From NCBI RefSeq assembly GCF_019602855.1, contig NZ_CP080766.1, positions 1,488,001 to 1,552,000 of the forward strand: a stretch of DNA of 64,000 nucleotides, written 5' to 3'. This document shows, in pieces, positions 62,816-64,000 of the stretch (position 1 is the stretch's first letter; every line of letters begins with the position of its first letter). The notes under the pieces were generated by a model that worked only from the letters and a program-made list of their open reading frames with translations, was not told where the DNA came from and did no database searches. The translations under genes were made by a program, and so were the position numbers. The DNA comes from Cupriavidus pinatubonensis. GTDB lineage: Bacteria > Pseudomonadota > Gammaproteobacteria > Burkholderiales > Burkholderiaceae.

Positions 62816-63541
62816 GGTGGCTCCTCCCTTGGTGGAAAAAAGTGCCCGCCGGGGGACGGAGCACAATTCCTGCTGGCTTGCGGCGCTTGCTGCGCTATAG
62901 CGGCTGCGCCGTGGCCATATCTAAATATATCTAATGTCCAGTGCGGCGCCGATACGCCGAGATCGCAAGCGCCCGGCTCCATAACGCGCATGGCGATGCG
63001 GGCTGTGTTGGCACACGCGGATGCGGCAGCAACGGCGATGACAACAGGTCCATGACAGACGGCGGCGGTCCCGCCAACCGGTGCGAACGCCGGCGTGCCG
63101 TCATGCGTGCTGGCGGATGACGCATGGCTGGGGGCTCCTCTTGCAATCGCGCGTAATGGCGTGTGGTGGCGTCACGGATTATTACTACTCCCTGTCAGAC
63201 AGAGAGCGACAAGTGTGCCAATGGCCGCAAGCGCTTGTTTCATGCGGCTTCCAGCCCGATGCAAAGGCTGTATGGTCATCTTGTGCCGCGGTCGCCGACG
63301 ATTCCGTTACGCCGATGCAACGGAAGCGGCCCGCGTGGCGCGCCGCGCCCCCGCCACGCGTGAGCGTTACATGCCGCGATGTCGCGTCCTAGGCGGCATT
63401 GCGCGCCGCGAGGGGGTCCGCTGGTGCAATTCCGCCACGGTTGCAGCGCTGTTACACGGGCCACGCGTATATCACTTGCGCGCACGCCGGCGCCGCACGC
63501 AGAAACGGGTACGCCGGGTTAGCCAGGACGCGGGGAGACGC
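62816..63541. other. Gene-poor region with one iteron
   Basis: About 725 bases; it holds the promoter of the exported-protein gene at the left and an exact iteron at 63498-63513. Frames crossing it have no natural composition. No repeat family or RNA gene was seen. Confidence 0.4.
63498..63513 (-). repeat. Isolated chromid iteron
   Basis: CGCAGAAACGGGTACG, an exact reverse-oriented copy of the origin consensus, 5.8 kb beyond the main array. Confidence 0.65.
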
Positions 63542-63718
63542 TCAGCGTGCCGGGGCTGATTGCTGTGCCGGAGCCGGCGACTGGCCGGCGCCGCTGGCAC
63601 CCGCGCCGGAAATGGGTTTGGGTCCGGGTTGGCTGCGTTCGCAGCCACCACAAGCCAGCAGGCTCAGTCCAAGCAGCAAGATGACGGCCAGCGGCCGCCC
63701 TGGGATCGTGCGGGTCAC
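63542..63718 (-). CDS. Small lipoprotein (58 aa, GTG start)
   Basis: A GTG at 63718 is preceded by AAAGGAG at five bases, an excellent ribosome-binding site. The protein starts MTRTIPGRPLAVILLLGLSL and continues LACGGCERSQPG, that is, a signal peptide with lipobox LLAC. The mature part is Pro/Ala/Gly/Gln-rich. It would be a lipid-anchored envelope protein of unknown role. The call rests on signal, lipobox and ribosome-binding site. Confidence 0.65.
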   Translation of the reverse strand: MTRTIPGRPLAVILLLGLSLLACGGCERSQPGPKPISGAGASGAGQSPAPAQQSAPAR

Positions 63719-63947
63719 AGTGGCTCCTTTCGCGGTAGTTGCGGCGCAGATGCCGCGTCACAGGCGCGGGCAGGCATGCCTGTTTTTACTGTAGCAGGTC
63801 GGTCGTGTACTGCCGGATGCGGCTCCAGGCCGGAAGAGTGCTCCGATGCGAAGTATCATGAACGCAGGTGTCGCGTCGGCTGCGGCTGCACCAGGCATGG
63901 CAGCTGGCGCCACGTTCTGTCCGTGGTGCTGCGAAGGTCTCCCGAGC

Positions 63948-64000
63948 ATGACTGCTGATGAGCACAACCTGTCCGATCCAACGGACCGCCACGCCCGCCG
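63948..64000 (+). CDS. Possible start of a gene running past the window
   Basis: An ATG with GAAGG about ten bases upstream opens MTADEHNLSDPTDRHARR, which stays open to the window edge. Another ATG in the same frame lies at 63858. Too little sequence is present to name it. Confidence 0.3.
   Translation, partial: MTADEHNLSDPTDRHAR

Overview
The window looks like the secondary replicon (chromid, 'chromosome 2') of a high-GC betaproteobacterium of the Burkholderiaceae, most likely Cupriavidus. I base this on the repA/parA/parB set with an iteron origin, the codon use, the 67-residue cold-shock genes beside the origin and the overall gene repertoire. The genus is inferred by recognition, not by a database search.

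Left part (1-38.8 kb). After the end of an MFS permease gene and two small envelope-protein genes comes a large exopolysaccharide (EPS) region. It is bracketed by two closely similar LuxR-type regulators (2457-3404 and 37889-38785) whose receiver-like domains lack the phospho-acceptor Asp. Between them lie nucleotide-sugar genes (a WbpM/PglF-type dehydratase, DegT aminotransferase, NeuD/PglD-type acyltransferase, TviB and TviC homologues, asparagine synthase), glycosyltransferases, a PglC-like phosphoglycosyltransferase, a PAP2 phosphatase and a Wza-Wzb-Wzc export block. There is also a second Wzc-like kinase and a Crp/Fnr regulator. Embedded here is an unusual cassette: a class-II-synthetase-like amino acid:carrier-protein ligase, its carrier protein, an acyl-CoA-dehydrogenase-like flavoprotein, a beta-mannosidase-like GH2 protein and a DUF1839 protein. 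A second DUF1839-GH2 pair lies at 33.1-36.2 kb, and its GH2 member has lost the catalytic core. My inference is that the cassette makes or attaches a carrier-bound aminoacyl group for the polysaccharide.

Middle (39-51 kb). A BenE permease, then an AT-richer block with the flippase, polymerase and glycosyltransferase missing from the first EPS region, plus an exported beta-helix protein. Two decayed chemotaxis-receptor fragments flank this block. A large hybrid sensor kinase follows.

Right part (51-64 kb): the replicon core. A truncated tyrosine-recombinase-like gene, parB, parA, a cold-shock gene, repA, about 1.1 kb of iterons with DnaA boxes, and a second cold-shock gene. Two exact 16-bp palindromes (CTTTCAGCGCTGAAAG) in parB and beside parA are probable parS sites; a third, slightly diverged one lies at 46.8 kb. 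Exact or near-exact single iterons recur far from the origin (975, 29513, 50992, 59905, 59939, 63498). Beyond the origin are a purine permease, a VpsR-like sigma-54 activator and small envelope proteins.

No rRNA, tRNA, CRISPR array or intact insertion sequence was recognised.
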